Of a stretch of DNA of 64,000 bases, positions 24,470 through 32,558 are shown one piece after another. A program made the position numbers and the translations under genes. Under the pieces are notes generated by a model. The model was not told the DNA's origin and ran no database searches. It saw only the letters and a program-made list of their open reading frames with translations. Numbering within the stretch: position 1 is the first letter of the stretch; every line of letters begins with the position of its first letter. This DNA comes from Bradyrhizobium jicamae (GTDB lineage: Bacteria; Pseudomonadota; Alphaproteobacteria; Rhizobiales; Xanthobacteraceae): the NCBI RefSeq assembly GCF_018130695.1, contig NZ_JAFCJX010000027.1:1-64000 (forward strand), in the 5' to 3' direction.

Positions 24470-25678
24470 ATGGCTCACGACGAAGGACGATCCGCCAAAT
24501 CGGCACGGCTGTGGCCGCTGCTGGCTGTGAATTTCTTCATGGCGGACATGCAGTCCGGGATCGGGCCGTTCGTCGGGGTGTTTCTCCAGGCCCATGGCTG
24601 GACCAGCGGGCTGATCGGCACCGCGATGACACTCGGCAACGTCGCGGGCATGGCGATCCAGACACCGATCGGCGGGTTGATCGACACCACGAACAGCAAG
24701 CGCGCCTGGGTGATCCTCCCCGGCATCGCTGTCGTCGTGGCCTCGGCCATCATCCTGGTGTCGCAGAATTTCTGGGCGGTCGCGCTGTCCCAGATCGCCA
24801 CATCGATCGCAGGCGCGGCGATCGTTCCCGCGGTCACCGGCATCACGCTCGGTATGGTGAAGCAGCGCGGCTTCAACCGGCAGAACGGCCGCAACCAGGC
24901 CTTCAATCACGCCGGCAACATGGTCGGCGCCGCGGCGTCCGGCTATCTCGGCTGGCAATATGGCTACTTCGCCGTCTTCCTGCTTGCCGCGCTGTTCGGC
25001 CTCGTCACCATCACCTGCGTGCTGATGATCCCGGCGCAGAACATCGATCATCGCGCCGCGCGCGGCAAGGAAGAGGATCCGGACAGCGAGCCGAGCGGCT
25101 TCACTGTGCTGGCTCGGCACAAGCCGATTCTCGTGCTTGCGCTCGCGCTCGCCGCGTTTCATCTCGGCAACGCGGCGATCATGCCGCTGTATGGACTTGC
25201 GGCCGTTGCCGACGCGCAAATCAATGGGCCGGGATTCGTCGCCACCACGATCGTGGTGGCACAGGCCGTCATGATCGTCACATCGATCGTGGGCATGCGC
25301 GCAGCTGAAGCGCGCAACTACTGGCCCGTCCTGCTGGCATCCTTTCTCGCCCTGCCGATACGCGGCGTGCTCGCCTTCTTCCTGTCGGGCTGGTGGGGAC
25401 TGCTGCCGGTGCAAATTCTCGACGGCATCGGCGCCGGCCTGCAGAGCGTCGCCGTCCCCGGCATGGTGGCGCGTTCGCTCAGCGGCACCGGCCGGGTCAA
25501 TCTGGGGCAAGGCGCCGTCATCACCGTGCAGGGCATCGGCGCCTCGCTCAGCCCGGCGCTCGGCGGCTGGATTGCGCAATGGGTCGGCTTCCAGCCGGCC
25601 TTCCTGATCCTGGGTGGAATGGGTCTGGCGTCGGTCGCGCTGTGGATCGCCTGTCGACCGATCGTGCAAAAATACTGA
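24470..25678 (+). CDS. Major facilitator superfamily permease
   Basis: This is a 402-aa inner-membrane transporter with about twelve predicted helices. The first half runs LWPLLAVNFFMADMQSGIGPFVGVFL, then helices at 50-110 and onward; the central cytoplasmic loop is about 190-215 (KEEDPDSEPSG). IGTAMTLGNVAGMAIQTPIGGLIDTTNSKR carries the conserved MFS loop 2-3 G-x3-D/R pattern. The substrate is not predictable; the family is close to drug/sugar MFS permeases. The ATG at 24470 has no strong ribosome-binding site, but upstream sequence in frame is non-membrane and overlaps the TPR gene. It may be monocistronic. Confidence 0.9.
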   Translation: MAHDEGRSAKSARLWPLLAVNFFMADMQSGIGPFVGVFLQAHGWTSGLIGTAMTLGNVAGMAIQTPIGGLIDTTNSKRAWVILPGIAVVVASAIILVSQNFWAVALSQIATSIAGAAIVPAVTGITLGMVKQRGFNRQNGRNQAFNHAGNMVGAAASGYLGWQYGYFAVFLLAALFGLVTITCVLMIPAQNIDHRAARGKEEDPDSEPSGFTVLARHKPILVLALALAAFHLGNAAIMPLYGLAAVADAQINGPGFVATTIVVAQAVMIVTSIVGMRAAEARNYWPVLLASFLALPIRGVLAFFLSGWWGLLPVQILDGIGAGLQSVAVPGMVARSLSGTGRVNLGQGAVITVQGIGASLSPALGGWIAQWVGFQPAFLILGGMGLASVALWIACRPIVQKY

Positions 25679-25739
25679 GGTGGATCACGCGCATCGAATT
25701 CATGGCCGCAAGATCAACTTCGTCCCGTTCGGCCGAGCG

Positions 25740-26708
25740 TCAGCCAGAAGAAACGGCAACGCGAGGTGCTCGCACGCGCGCGCATACGCCCGGCTGCAGT
25801 TCCTCGTAGACGAGCGTGCCGCCGAGTTGCTGGGTCAGCAGCATGATGATGCGCGAGCCGAGCCCGGAGCCATCGGTTTCGCTGTGTCTGCCAACGCCAT
25901 TGTCCGACACCTTCACCTCGATCTCCTCGGCCGCGCTGAGACGGACCGCAACATGCCCGGGCCGGCCATCGGGAAACGCGTATTTCAGCGTGTTGGTGAC
26001 GAGCTCATTGACGATGATGCCGATCGCGAGCGCCTGGTTGTTCGGCAGCACGACATTGTCGCTGGCAACATCGAAGGCGACCGGGCCGGACGGTGCGAGC
26101 GACTGGAAGATCTTGTCGACGACGTCAGCCAGGAAGTATCGCATGTCGACCAGCCGGGAATCTTCCTTGACCGAAAGATGATCGTAGACTTCGGCGGTGA
26201 CCTGGATCCGCCGCGCGGTATCCTGCAAAGCTGCGGCCACCGCCGGCTCCGCATTCCTGGCCTGCAGACGGATCATCGCGCTGAGCACGGCGAGATTGTT
26301 CTTGGTGCGATGCGCCATCTCCTGCAGCAGCAACGCCTTGGTCTTGTCGGCCTGCATCACCCGCTTCATCTCCAGCCGGAGAAACTCCGCCACGACGGCG
26401 GTGCCTGCGGCCGTGACCAGGAAAAGACCGTTCGAAGAGAAGTATTCCACGCCGACGTCGGCCCGGTAGCTGAGATAGGCTCCCACTGCGACGGCGATCG
26501 CGGCGGAGACGATGCCGGTGCCGCGATCGAAGATCAGGCCTGACAGGAAAACGCCGGGCAGCAGCAGGAAATAGCCGGGATATCCCGTCAACATCTGCAG
26601 CGCGATCTGCATGACCGCGCAGACCAGCATGATCGACATGGCGATGCAGTGTCGGACCCAGAGAGGCAGTCGATGCTCCAGCAGCAGCGGATAGAGCTTG
26701 TTCATCAT
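25740..26708 (-). CDS. Histidine kinase, DUF4118-HisKA_2-HATPase (HWE-like)
   Basis: This 322-aa membrane kinase has four hydrophobic segments in the first 110 residues, of DUF4118 type (GYPGYFLLLPGVFLSGLIFDRGTG), then a HisKA_2 dimerisation domain with phospho-accepting His133 in MAHRTKNNLA. A HATPase domain follows with the N box IVNELVTNTLKYAF and G box VSDNGVG...GLG. HisKA_2/HWE kinases frequently feed the PhyR-EcfG general stress pathway in alphaproteobacteria. A GGAAC-N17-CGTT promoter ends six bases before the ATG, implying a leaderless or near-leaderless stress-induced transcript. The receiver protein at 27929 is a possible partner. It has no periplasmic sensor domain. Confidence 0.92.
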   Translation of the reverse strand: MMNKLYPLLLEHRLPLWVRHCIAMSIMLVCAVMQIALQMLTGYPGYFLLLPGVFLSGLIFDRGTGIVSAAIAVAVGAYLSYRADVGVEYFSSNGLFLVTAAGTAVVAEFLRLEMKRVMQADKTKALLLQEMAHRTKNNLAVLSAMIRLQARNAEPAVAAALQDTARRIQVTAEVYDHLSVKEDSRLVDMRYFLADVVDKIFQSLAPSGPVAFDVASDNVVLPNNQALAIGIIVNELVTNTLKYAFPDGRPGHVAVRLSAAEEIEVKVSDNGVGRHSETDGSGLGSRIIMLLTQQLGGTLVYEELQPGVCARVRAPRVAVSSG

Positions 26709-26714
26709 AATTAA

Positions 26715-26740
26715 AACGAATCGGCCGGCGTCGCCGTTCC
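26715..26740 (-). promoter_or_regulatory. EcfG-type promoter of the histidine kinase
   Basis: Read on the minus strand, GGAAC (26740-26736), a 17-base spacer and CGTT (26718-26715) match the alphaproteobacterial EcfG (general stress sigma factor) consensus exactly. The kinase ATG at 26708 begins six bases after CGTT, about where transcription would start. Confidence 0.65.
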
Positions 26741-26801
26741 TGTCCAGCTCACGGCATTTTCAGATCAGCGCGAGGAACATTTGCGGCCGCTATCATCGCC
26801 G

Positions 26802-27800
26802 TCATCGCCCGCCCTCCACGAACGCGACCGACGTCCCCTTCGCAACCCTGGCCGCGACGCGCTCGGCGTCCCAGTTGGTGAGCCGGACGCAGCCGTGCGA
26901 CTCCGCCTTCGAGACCTTGCCGGGCGACGGCGTGCCGTGAATGCCGTAGCCGTCTGCGGACAGGTTGATCCACACCGTGCCGACGGGATTGTTGGGACCC
27001 GGCTTGATGGTGAAGGGTTTTCGCGAGCGCACGCCCTTGAAGCGATAGGCCGGATTGTAACGGTAGTAGGGATTGCGGCTGACCTCGATCACCTTCAGCG
27101 TCCCCGACGGCGACGGCTTCTCTTCGCTGCCGACGGTCGCAGGATAGAATCCAATCAGCGCGTTCGACTTGTCGAACAATTTGACCGTCTGCCGGCTCTT
27201 GTCGACTTCGACCCGGTCGGCTTTGGCCGGCGCCTCGGTCGCTGCTGCCGCCGTGTCAACGACGACGATGATTTCACCCGCACGGTCGAACGGTCGTCCG
27301 GGATTGAGCGCGGCGAGCAACTGCTCGCTCATGTGGAATTTCTCCGCCAGCCCTTCGCGCAGGCTGGTGTAGCCGAGCTTCGGAATGTCCTTCATGTCGT
27401 CCATCTTTGCGGGCAGCTTGCGCAGGAACGGACCGGCGGCATCCTGCTCGGTAATGGTGTAGTTCGTCGTCACCGGCCGATCATCCGCGCGCAGCGCCTG
27501 CCAAACGTCGTCGGTCACCGTGTCGGAGCTCGGCAATTGCCTGGCGTCGGTGAAGGCGCGTAGCGCCTTCTTCGCATTCTCGCCGAACCTGCCATCGATC
27601 TCGCCGGGCGAAAAATGCGCGCGGTCGAGCAGCACCTGCAGCCGCACGCCCGCCGGCGTCGGCTTCTCGTTCGACAACGCCTTCTTCGACGGCTCGGCGG
27701 ACTCGATGGCCGTCGCGTTCAGCTCGACACCGAACGCGGGGCCGACCACCAGAAGCGCGGTGAGAAGCACGCAGACTTGTCTCGCCCTGTTCAGCGACAT
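26802..27800 (-). CDS. L,D-transpeptidase (YkuD domain), ErfK-type
   Basis: This is a 332-aa exported cell-wall enzyme. A signal peptide (residues 1-24) is followed by a peptidoglycan-binding-like helical domain (LQVLLDRAHFSPGEIDGRFGENAKKALRAFT), a LysM-like stretch and a C-terminal YkuD catalytic domain. The motif HGTPSPGKVSKAESHGCVRLTN carries the catalytic His and Cys (SHGC). Such enzymes make 3-3 peptidoglycan crosslinks or attach outer-membrane proteins to peptidoglycan. The start at 27800 has AAAGGAG five bases upstream; the longer frame is antisense to other sequence. A near-EcfG motif upstream deviates by one base in the -10, so stress control is only a possibility. Confidence 0.93.
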   Translation of the reverse strand: MSLNRARQVCVLLTALLVVGPAFGVELNATAIESAEPSKKALSNEKPTPAGVRLQVLLDRAHFSPGEIDGRFGENAKKALRAFTDARQLPSSDTVTDDVWQALRADDRPVTTNYTITEQDAAGPFLRKLPAKMDDMKDIPKLGYTSLREGLAEKFHMSEQLLAALNPGRPFDRAGEIIVVVDTAAAATEAPAKADRVEVDKSRQTVKLFDKSNALIGFYPATVGSEEKPSPSGTLKVIEVSRNPYYRYNPAYRFKGVRSRKPFTIKPGPNNPVGTVWINLSADGYGIHGTPSPGKVSKAESHGCVRLTNWDAERVAARVAKGTSVAFVEGGR

Positions 27801-27928
27801 CGCTGCTCCTTTCGCGCGATTGCGTGCAACAAGAACAAGCCTGCGCGTACGACGTTCCGAGAACCGGGAACGTTTGCCGGTTTTTCCCGTTCTTGGGCTG
27901 CAACGCAGTTGCTGCGTCACGCATGCAC

Positions 27929-28321
27929 TCAGGCTTGCGGAGCGGGTGGCGACGTCGTGTTCAGAAGCTGGGACAAAGCAGTGACGAGCTGCGCGGGCAC
28001 GAACGGCTTCTGCAAAAGGATGCTGCCGGGGACGCCTTGCGCGGCCCATTCATCGGCCGCCGCGCCCGTCATGTAGATGACCGGAAAGGCCGGGTCTGCT
28101 TCGCGCGCGCGGCGGGCAAGGTCCCAGCCGCTCATCCGGTCGAGATTGACGTCAGTGACCAGCGCGCGGAAATCGAAGATGTGGCTGGACAGCAGCGTCG
28201 CCGCCTGTTCGGCCGACGACAGGATTTCCGGCTTGAAGCCAGCCTCCAGCAAGGCCTCCTCAAGCACGCCCTGCAATGGGTAGTCATCCTCCGCGATGAG
28301 GATCCGAACGGAATCTGTCAC
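27929..28321 (-). CDS. Single-domain response regulator (receiver only)
   Basis: This 130-aa CheY-like receiver has no output domain. The acidic pair is at EDD (11-13), the phospho-acceptor is Asp57 in LVTDVN, the conserved Thr is in YMTGAA and the Lys is in LQKPF. Single-domain receivers shuttle phosphate or act by protein contact, for example on flagella or in HWE-kinase phosphorelays. Its closest signalling neighbour is the HisKA_2 kinase at 25740-26708, one gene away on the same strand, which is a reasonable but unproven partner. Confidence 0.9.
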   Translation of the reverse strand: MTDSVRILIAEDDYPLQGVLEEALLEAGFKPEILSSAEQAATLLSSHIFDFRALVTDVNLDRMSGWDLARRAREADPAFPVIYMTGAAADEWAAQGVPGSILLQKPFVPAQLVTALSQLLNTTSPPAPQA

Positions 28322-28476
28322 GGCATTGCACCCCGAGCTCGATCGGACTCAACGCCTTGGCCGGCCTGGGGTTTCGAGGAAATGTTCAAAAGTGAACACA
28401 GCGAATTGTGCGATTCGGGCGGAACTGTTGTAGACTGCAGCCCACAAGCCCCTGCTTCGCTCAAGAGGGTGATCGC

Positions 28477-28908
28477 ATGTTGTTCGACTCCATCGCCATC
28501 GCCGCCACCATCATCGTGCTGTTTCCGATGGGCTTTTTCCTGTTGTCCTCCCCCGCCTTCCTGCTGGTGAAACTGGATGTCCCGGAAGTCACCCAGCTGT
28601 TGCGCGGCCTGTTCAACGCGCATTTCCTGATGGTGGGCATTCTAGGCATGATCGGGACGCTCGCCTATGCGCTGGCCGGCCGGTGGACGTTCGCCGTCGG
28701 CATCGGCCTGGTCGCGGCGTTCGCGGTCTGGGGGCGCGGCTGGTTCCTCGAGCAGATGGATGCGCAGTTGATCGCACGGGACGCCGGCGATGCCAATGCG
28801 GTGCGCCGGCTGCGACGGCTGCATTGGGGCGGCATGCTGTGCAACGCGACCGTGCTGGCCGTGCTGGTGCGAAGCATTCCCTACATCATGCCCACGACGA
28901 CGTCGTAG
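28477..28908 (+). CDS. Small polytopic membrane protein, 143 aa
   Basis: This encodes a hypothetical inner-membrane protein with four hydrophobic helices: about 5-29, 47-66 (AHFLMVGILGMIGTLAYALAG), 69-85 and 116-133. Arg-rich loops (RRLRRLHWG) suggest a cytoplasmic side. I recognise no catalytic motif and no named family. The start at 28477 is preferred because AGAGGGTGATC precedes it and the first helix follows immediately. It is flanked by divergent and convergent neighbours, so it is probably a single-gene transcript. Confidence 0.75.
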   Translation: MLFDSIAIAATIIVLFPMGFFLLSSPAFLLVKLDVPEVTQLLRGLFNAHFLMVGILGMIGTLAYALAGRWTFAVGIGLVAAFAVWGRGWFLEQMDAQLIARDAGDANAVRRLRRLHWGGMLCNATVLAVLVRSIPYIMPTTTS

Positions 28909-28963
28909 CTCACCACACGCATGGACGGCGCCCAAGCGGGATTGAGCGCCGGTGGAGATTTGA

Positions 28964-29362
28964 TCACCGCGCCCGCGTCACCGCGGTGAGATTCATCGTC
29001 AGCAGCACGCCGGGCTTCGGCAGCTCCTTGACCGACACCACCGTGCGTGCCGGCCGGTGGTCGCCCATGCCATCGACATAGGCCGCATTCATCGCTTCGA
29101 AGTCGGACATCTCGAGCAGGAAGACGTTGACGTGCGTGACATGGCCGAGATCGGAGCCCGCGGCCTCCAGCATCACCGCGAAGGATTGGAGAATGCGCCT
29201 CGTCTGCGTCGCGACGTCGTCGCCGACCAGACGCCCCGTGGCCGGATCGAAGCCCGCCGTTCCGCCGATCCAGATCAACTCACCGACCTTGGCGACATGG
29301 CTGTAGGGGCCAATCGGGGTCGGCGTATCAGGCGGCGTGAGCGTTTCGACGCGGGATCTCAT
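28964..29362 (-). CDS. RidA-family (YjgF/UK114) protein
   Basis: This 132-aa protein has the RidA signature: an early PIGPYSHVAKVGELIWIGG, QTRRILQSFAVMLEAAGSDLGHVTHVNVFL, and PARTVVSVKELP with the Arg used to hold substrate carboxylates. RidA proteins hydrolyse reactive enamine/imine intermediates from PLP enzymes; other subfamilies act in specific degradation pathways. The length fits the trimeric fold. No PLP enzyme is adjacent, so the exact role is open. Confidence 0.9.
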   Translation of the reverse strand: MRSRVETLTPPDTPTPIGPYSHVAKVGELIWIGGTAGFDPATGRLVGDDVATQTRRILQSFAVMLEAAGSDLGHVTHVNVFLLEMSDFEAMNAAYVDGMGDHRPARTVVSVKELPKPGVLLTMNLTAVTRAR

Positions 29363-29442
29363 GGGAGTGCCTCGGTTAACGACATCCCATTATGCCGCAC
29401 GAGCGGCGGCAAGACGCGACGAGAATTGTACCGAGAGCAAGA

Positions 29443-29586
29443 TCAGGCCGCGCGGTCCTGCCGGTCCCGCTCGGCGAGCGCCTGCTCGATCTTGCGCTGG
29501 ACGGCCGCGGTCGGTCGTCCGTCCCGCTGAAGACGGCGGAGCTCGTTCCACAACCGGATGATGGCCTGATCTGTTTCGACGTCCAT
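29443..29586 (-). CDS. Small hypothetical protein, 47 aa
   Basis: This is a short, charged, helical peptide (core NELRRLQRDGRPTAAVQRKIEQALAERDRQ), probably a coiled coil or a small dimer. I chose the ATG at 29586 because the sequence upstream in frame (to 29667) is Cys/Pro-rich and unlike the rest, but no good ribosome-binding site supports either start. I recognise no family. Similar tiny helical proteins are common as hypothetical genes in Bradyrhizobium. Confidence 0.5.
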   Translation of the reverse strand: MDVETDQAIIRLWNELRRLQRDGRPTAAVQRKIEQALAERDRQDRAA

Positions 29587-29670
29587 GGCGCACGACTCAC
29601 ATGAGAGCGGCATTGTGAACGAAACAGGAACAATATTCAAGCCGGCAACCGGCCTCGCCGGCCGCATTTA

Positions 29671-29695
29671 GGAACGGGCGACAGGTCCGGACGTT
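29671..29695 (+). promoter_or_regulatory. EcfG-type promoter
   Basis: GGAAC at 29671-29675, a 16-base spacer and CGTT at 29692-29695 match the EcfG general-stress promoter consensus. Transcription would start near 29702, about 100 bases upstream of the small gene at 29804, leaving a leader that contains a terminator-like hairpin. Confidence 0.65.
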
Positions 29696-29753
29696 GGTCC
29701 GGCGAGCGATACCACGAAGGAGAAATCCCGAGGACATATCCGCTCAACATAAG

Positions 29754-29787
29754 CCCCGTCAGTCACAACGTTGACTGGCGGGGTTTT
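29754..29787 (+). terminator. Terminator-like hairpin in the leader of the 29804 gene
   Basis: CCCCGTCAGTC (29754-29764) pairs with GACTGGCGGGG (29773-29783) through an 11-bp stem with one U-G wobble and an 8-base loop, and is followed by TTTT. It lies between the EcfG-type promoter and the ATG at 29804, only 16 bases before the start codon, so it may attenuate or otherwise regulate this gene rather than simply end a transcript. Confidence 0.65.
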
Positions 29788-29803
29788 GACGAGGAGGCCT
29801 CCC

Positions 29804-29974
29804 ATGTACGCATTGTTCGAGGGCGCCACGCAGATCGGACCGCCGTTCCCGACCGAAAAGGAGGTGTGGGAGGCTGCGCTGATCGAAGGCCTCGTCACCG
29901 ACGTTCCCGTCGCGGACGAGGAAGGCGGCCAGGTTCTCCCCAGGGGCTATCACGTCGCGCGCGTTCCGGAGTAG
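29804..29974 (+). CDS. Small hypothetical protein, 56 aa, probable stress-induced
   Basis: This compact acidic protein (MYALFEGATQIGPPFPTEKEVWEAALIEGLV start, RGYHVARVPE end) has no signal peptide and no cysteine. The start at 29804 is preferred over an in-frame ATG 33 bases earlier because GAGGAGG stands nine bases upstream and the earlier ATG lies inside the hairpin. I know of no assigned function; the sequence style is that of short conserved hypothetical proteins of Bradyrhizobium. An EcfG-type promoter and a hairpin precede it, so general-stress expression is likely. Confidence 0.7.
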   Translation: MYALFEGATQIGPPFPTEKEVWEAALIEGLVTDVPVADEEGGQVLPRGYHVARVPE

Positions 29975-30056
29975 CGACGCGCTTCGATTTTTCGCTAAGG
30001 CATCCCCTCTCCCTGCCATGCTATCCTGGGTCGAAACCGGGCCACGGGGGGCTGTC

Positions 30057-30947
30057 ATGCGCTTTGCGATCGGGGATGCGACCGTCGACATCATCGTCGA
30101 CGATGACGATTTCACCCTCCCGCTGACGGGCTACTTTCCCGACCGCGATGTCGGTCTGATCGAACGGCATCGCGGCGTGCTGGAGCCTGACTATCTCGAC
30201 CTCGCCGGCAACCTCGCCAAATTCGCGATCCAGAGCTTTGTGCTGCGGATCGGCGGACGCACGCTGCTGATCGACAGTTGCATCGGCGAGCAGAAGAACA
30301 TCCCGGACATCCCGTCATGGCACCAGCGCCGCGACAGCGGCTTTCTCGACAGGCTGCGCCGCGCCGGCGTCGACCCCGCCGGGATCGACCTGGTGTTCTG
30401 CACCCATCTTCATGTCGATCACGTCGGCTGGAACACGCGGCGGGAGAACGATCGCTGGGAGCCGACCTTTCCCAACGCGCGGTATCTGTTCGGCCGCCGC
30501 GAGCTCGCCGACTGGATGACGCAATATCATGCGGGCAGCGCACTGCCGATCCACGCGCGCGCACTCGAGCAGAGCGTGATCCCGATCGTCGAGGCCGGCC
30601 GCGTCGATCTCGTCGATGACGGTTTCGAGCTCGGCCCCGGCCTGCGGCTCGTTCCGCTGCCCGGGCACACCAATGGTCAGATGGGACTGATGGTAGATCA
30701 TGCCGGGGAACGCGCGATCTTCTGCGGCGATGCCGTGCACAACCCGCTGCAGATCTTTCAGCCCCGCCTGTCGACGTCCACCTGCGTCGATCAGAACGTC
30801 GCCGCCGACACCCGCATGAAGATCTTTGCGGAAGCCGCCGACAGCGGCCGGCTGGTGGTGCCCGCGCATTTTCGCGGCAGCCGCTGCGCCTGTGTCCGCG
30901 CCCGCGGCAGCGGCTTCGAACCGGTGTTTTCCTGCCGCCCCAAATGA
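30057..30947 (+). CDS. Metallo-beta-lactamase-fold hydrolase
   Basis: This 296-aa enzyme has the dinuclear-zinc motif THLHVDHVGW (His117, His119, Asp121, His122), a later LPGHTNGQMGLMV histidine, FCGDAVHN with the bridging Asp, and a C-terminal VPAHFRGSRC histidine. This order matches the MBL fold as used by lactonases, glyoxalase II and related hydrolases; substrate is not predictable, although AHL-lactonase-like members share this layout. The start at 30057 has a G-rich ribosome-binding site (GGGGGG). It converges with the MarR gene eight bases away. Confidence 0.9.
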   Translation: MRFAIGDATVDIIVDDDDFTLPLTGYFPDRDVGLIERHRGVLEPDYLDLAGNLAKFAIQSFVLRIGGRTLLIDSCIGEQKNIPDIPSWHQRRDSGFLDRLRRAGVDPAGIDLVFCTHLHVDHVGWNTRRENDRWEPTFPNARYLFGRRELADWMTQYHAGSALPIHARALEQSVIPIVEAGRVDLVDDGFELGPGLRLVPLPGHTNGQMGLMVDHAGERAIFCGDAVHNPLQIFQPRLSTSTCVDQNVAADTRMKIFAEAADSGRLVVPAHFRGSRCACVRARGSGFEPVFSCRPK

Positions 30948-30954
30948 GCCGCCG

Positions 30955-31473
30955 TCACAGCTCGTCGAGCGCCGACCATTGCGGCACGTGTTCGGCAAGC
31001 TTGTCGAGCAGCCCTTCGAACAGCTTGCGTTCGGATGCGCTCAGGCATGACAGCATCGCCCGCTCGCGCTCGCGCAAGGCGGGGATATATTTGGCATAGA
31101 GCGCGCGGCCGGCCGGCGTCAGGTACAGGAGCTGGCGGCGGTTGTCCTTCGCATCGACGTCGCGGCGAAGCAGCTTCTTCTTCTCCAGCGCAATGATGCC
31201 GCGGCTGATATTGGCCTTGAGGTGTCCGGAGAACTCGCAGATGTCGCTCGCGGTGACGCCCTCGCGGAAATTCAGGAAGATCAGCGTGACGATTTCGGGC
31301 CGTGTGATGCCGAACTCCATCTCGATCTTCCGGAACGAAGGCTCGCGATAGAAATTCAGGACGTAGCCGATCTTGTAGGCGATCCTGATCTCGGTGCCGC
31401 CGAGCACGTCCCTGGCGCGGTCGGCGCCCTCTTCTCGATCGGGCTTCGCCGCGCCATTTTTAGATAGTCTCAT
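30955..31473 (-). CDS. MarR-family transcriptional regulator
   Basis: This is a winged-helix regulator of about 172 aa. The HTH is in VTASDICEFSGHLKANISRGIIALEKKKLLRRDVDAKDNRRQLLYLTPAG, including the wing DNRR. Several in-frame ATGs precede the domain (31473, 31488, 31509); I take 31473, where GAGAAAG is the best-placed ribosome-binding site. MarR proteins usually repress a neighbouring gene and are released by small aromatic ligands. It is divergent from the hydrolase at 31571, and the shared 97-bp gap holds a 12-bp direct repeat, so that hydrolase is the likely target. Confidence 0.88.
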   Translation of the reverse strand: MRLSKNGAAKPDREEGADRARDVLGGTEIRIAYKIGYVLNFYREPSFRKIEMEFGITRPEIVTLIFLNFREGVTASDICEFSGHLKANISRGIIALEKKKLLRRDVDAKDNRRQLLYLTPAGRALYAKYIPALRERERAMLSCLSASERKLFEGLLDKLAEHVPQWSALDEL

Positions 31474-31528
31474 ATGTGACTTTCTCATTGCCTTCCGGAT
31501 CGATCTCATCCTAACATCGCGCCGGAAT

Positions 31529-31554
31529 AGAACAGAAGTTACAGAACAGAAGTT
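31529..31554 (+). repeat. Two 12-bp direct repeats before the hydrolase gene
   Basis: AGAACAGAAGTT occurs at 31529-31540 and again at 31543-31554, separated by two bases, in the 97-bp gap between the divergent MarR gene and the hydrolase. The 14-bp period and the position next to the ribosome-binding site (GGGAG at 31556) make a regulatory role possible; a chance slippage duplication is the alternative. Confidence 0.6.
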
Positions 31555-31570
31555 TGGGAGATCGCCAGCC

Positions 31571-32524
31571 GTGAACAAGGCGGGACCTGTCGCGTCCGCG
31601 CGACGGACGGATTTGCTGTGCGCGCAGGGGCCGTCGTGCTTCTACGCAGGGACGGAGGCGCATCCGATCTATGTCGATCACGTGCGGCCGCCGGCGGGCG
31701 CGGCGGCGAAAACGCCTGTCGTGATGGTGCATGGCGCGGCCCATACCGGCGCCTGCTACATGGCAACCCCTGATTTGCGCCCGGGCTGGGCACAGCGATT
31801 CGCAGGCACAGGCCGCCATGTGTTCGTACCGGATTGGCCCGGCCATGGCCGCTCGCCGCAGCGACCGGATTTTCCGACGCTGGGCACTGAAGACGTGGCG
31901 AATTCCCTGCTCGCACTGCTCGAGGAGATCGGCCCCGCCGTGCTGCTGGTGCATTCCGCGAGCGGACCGATGGCGTGGTGGATGACGGAGCGGCGGCCCA
32001 ACCTGATCCGCGCGGTCGTCGGCATCGCGCCCGGCCCGCCCGCCAATTTGCTGAAGGATTTGCCTGACGATCCCGTGGCGATCGCGGCGCTGCGGGATGA
32101 TTCCAGCGCCGGCCGGCCCGTGCATGCCGCCGAGGATCGGCCGGTCTGGCTGAACGCCGAATTTGCGGCCGCCTCCTGGGCCAATACACCGCGCTTCCCG
32201 CAAGCTGCGTTCAAGCATTATTTCGCGTCGATCGTCGCCGAGAGCCCGCGCATCCTGAACGAGCGTTTCAATATCGGCGGCCGCGGCCTCAGGGTCGACG
32301 ATCCCAACAGGCTGTGCGACCACGACATCCTGATCGTCACCGGTGAGCTTGATCCCCGTCATCCACGCGAGGTCGACGCTGCGACCGCGGCCTGGTTCGG
32401 CGCCGACTTCGTCTGGCTGCCCGACCGCGGCATCACCGGCAACGGCCACATGATGATGATCGAGGACAACAGCGACGACCTCGCCGCGCTGATCCTGGAA
32501 TGGCTCGATAGCGCGGGCTGCTGA
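31571..32524 (+). CDS. Alpha/beta hydrolase (esterase-type)
   Basis: This 317-aa hydrolase has MVHGAAHTG as the oxyanion region, PDWPGHGRS, and a nucleophile elbow LLVHSASGPM that puts Ser129 at the expected place, although the flanking glycines of G-x-S-x-G are replaced by Val and Ser. The acid is in ILIVTGELD and the catalytic His is His293 in GNGHMMMIEDN. So, unlike the hydrolase at 545, a full triad is visible. The GTG start at 31571 is supported by GGGAG ten bases upstream. It is divergent from the MarR gene and followed 34 bases on by an ABC binding protein; an ester or lactone of an aromatic compound is a guess at its substrate. Confidence 0.87.
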   Translation: MNKAGPVASARRTDLLCAQGPSCFYAGTEAHPIYVDHVRPPAGAAAKTPVVMVHGAAHTGACYMATPDLRPGWAQRFAGTGRHVFVPDWPGHGRSPQRPDFPTLGTEDVANSLLALLEEIGPAVLLVHSASGPMAWWMTERRPNLIRAVVGIAPGPPANLLKDLPDDPVAIAALRDDSSAGRPVHAAEDRPVWLNAEFAAASWANTPRFPQAAFKHYFASIVAESPRILNERFNIGGRGLRVDDPNRLCDHDILIVTGELDPRHPREVDAATAAWFGADFVWLPDRGITGNGHMMMIEDNSDDLAALILEWLDSAGC

Positions 32525-32558
32525 CACGACAACGCAAGACAATCCGGAGGAGATGGAG

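Noticed and set aside
27801..27905. EcfG-type promoter for the L,D-transpeptidase
   Set aside because: GGAAC-N16-TGTT is close, but the -10 has one mismatch (TGTT for CGTT), so I do not list it.
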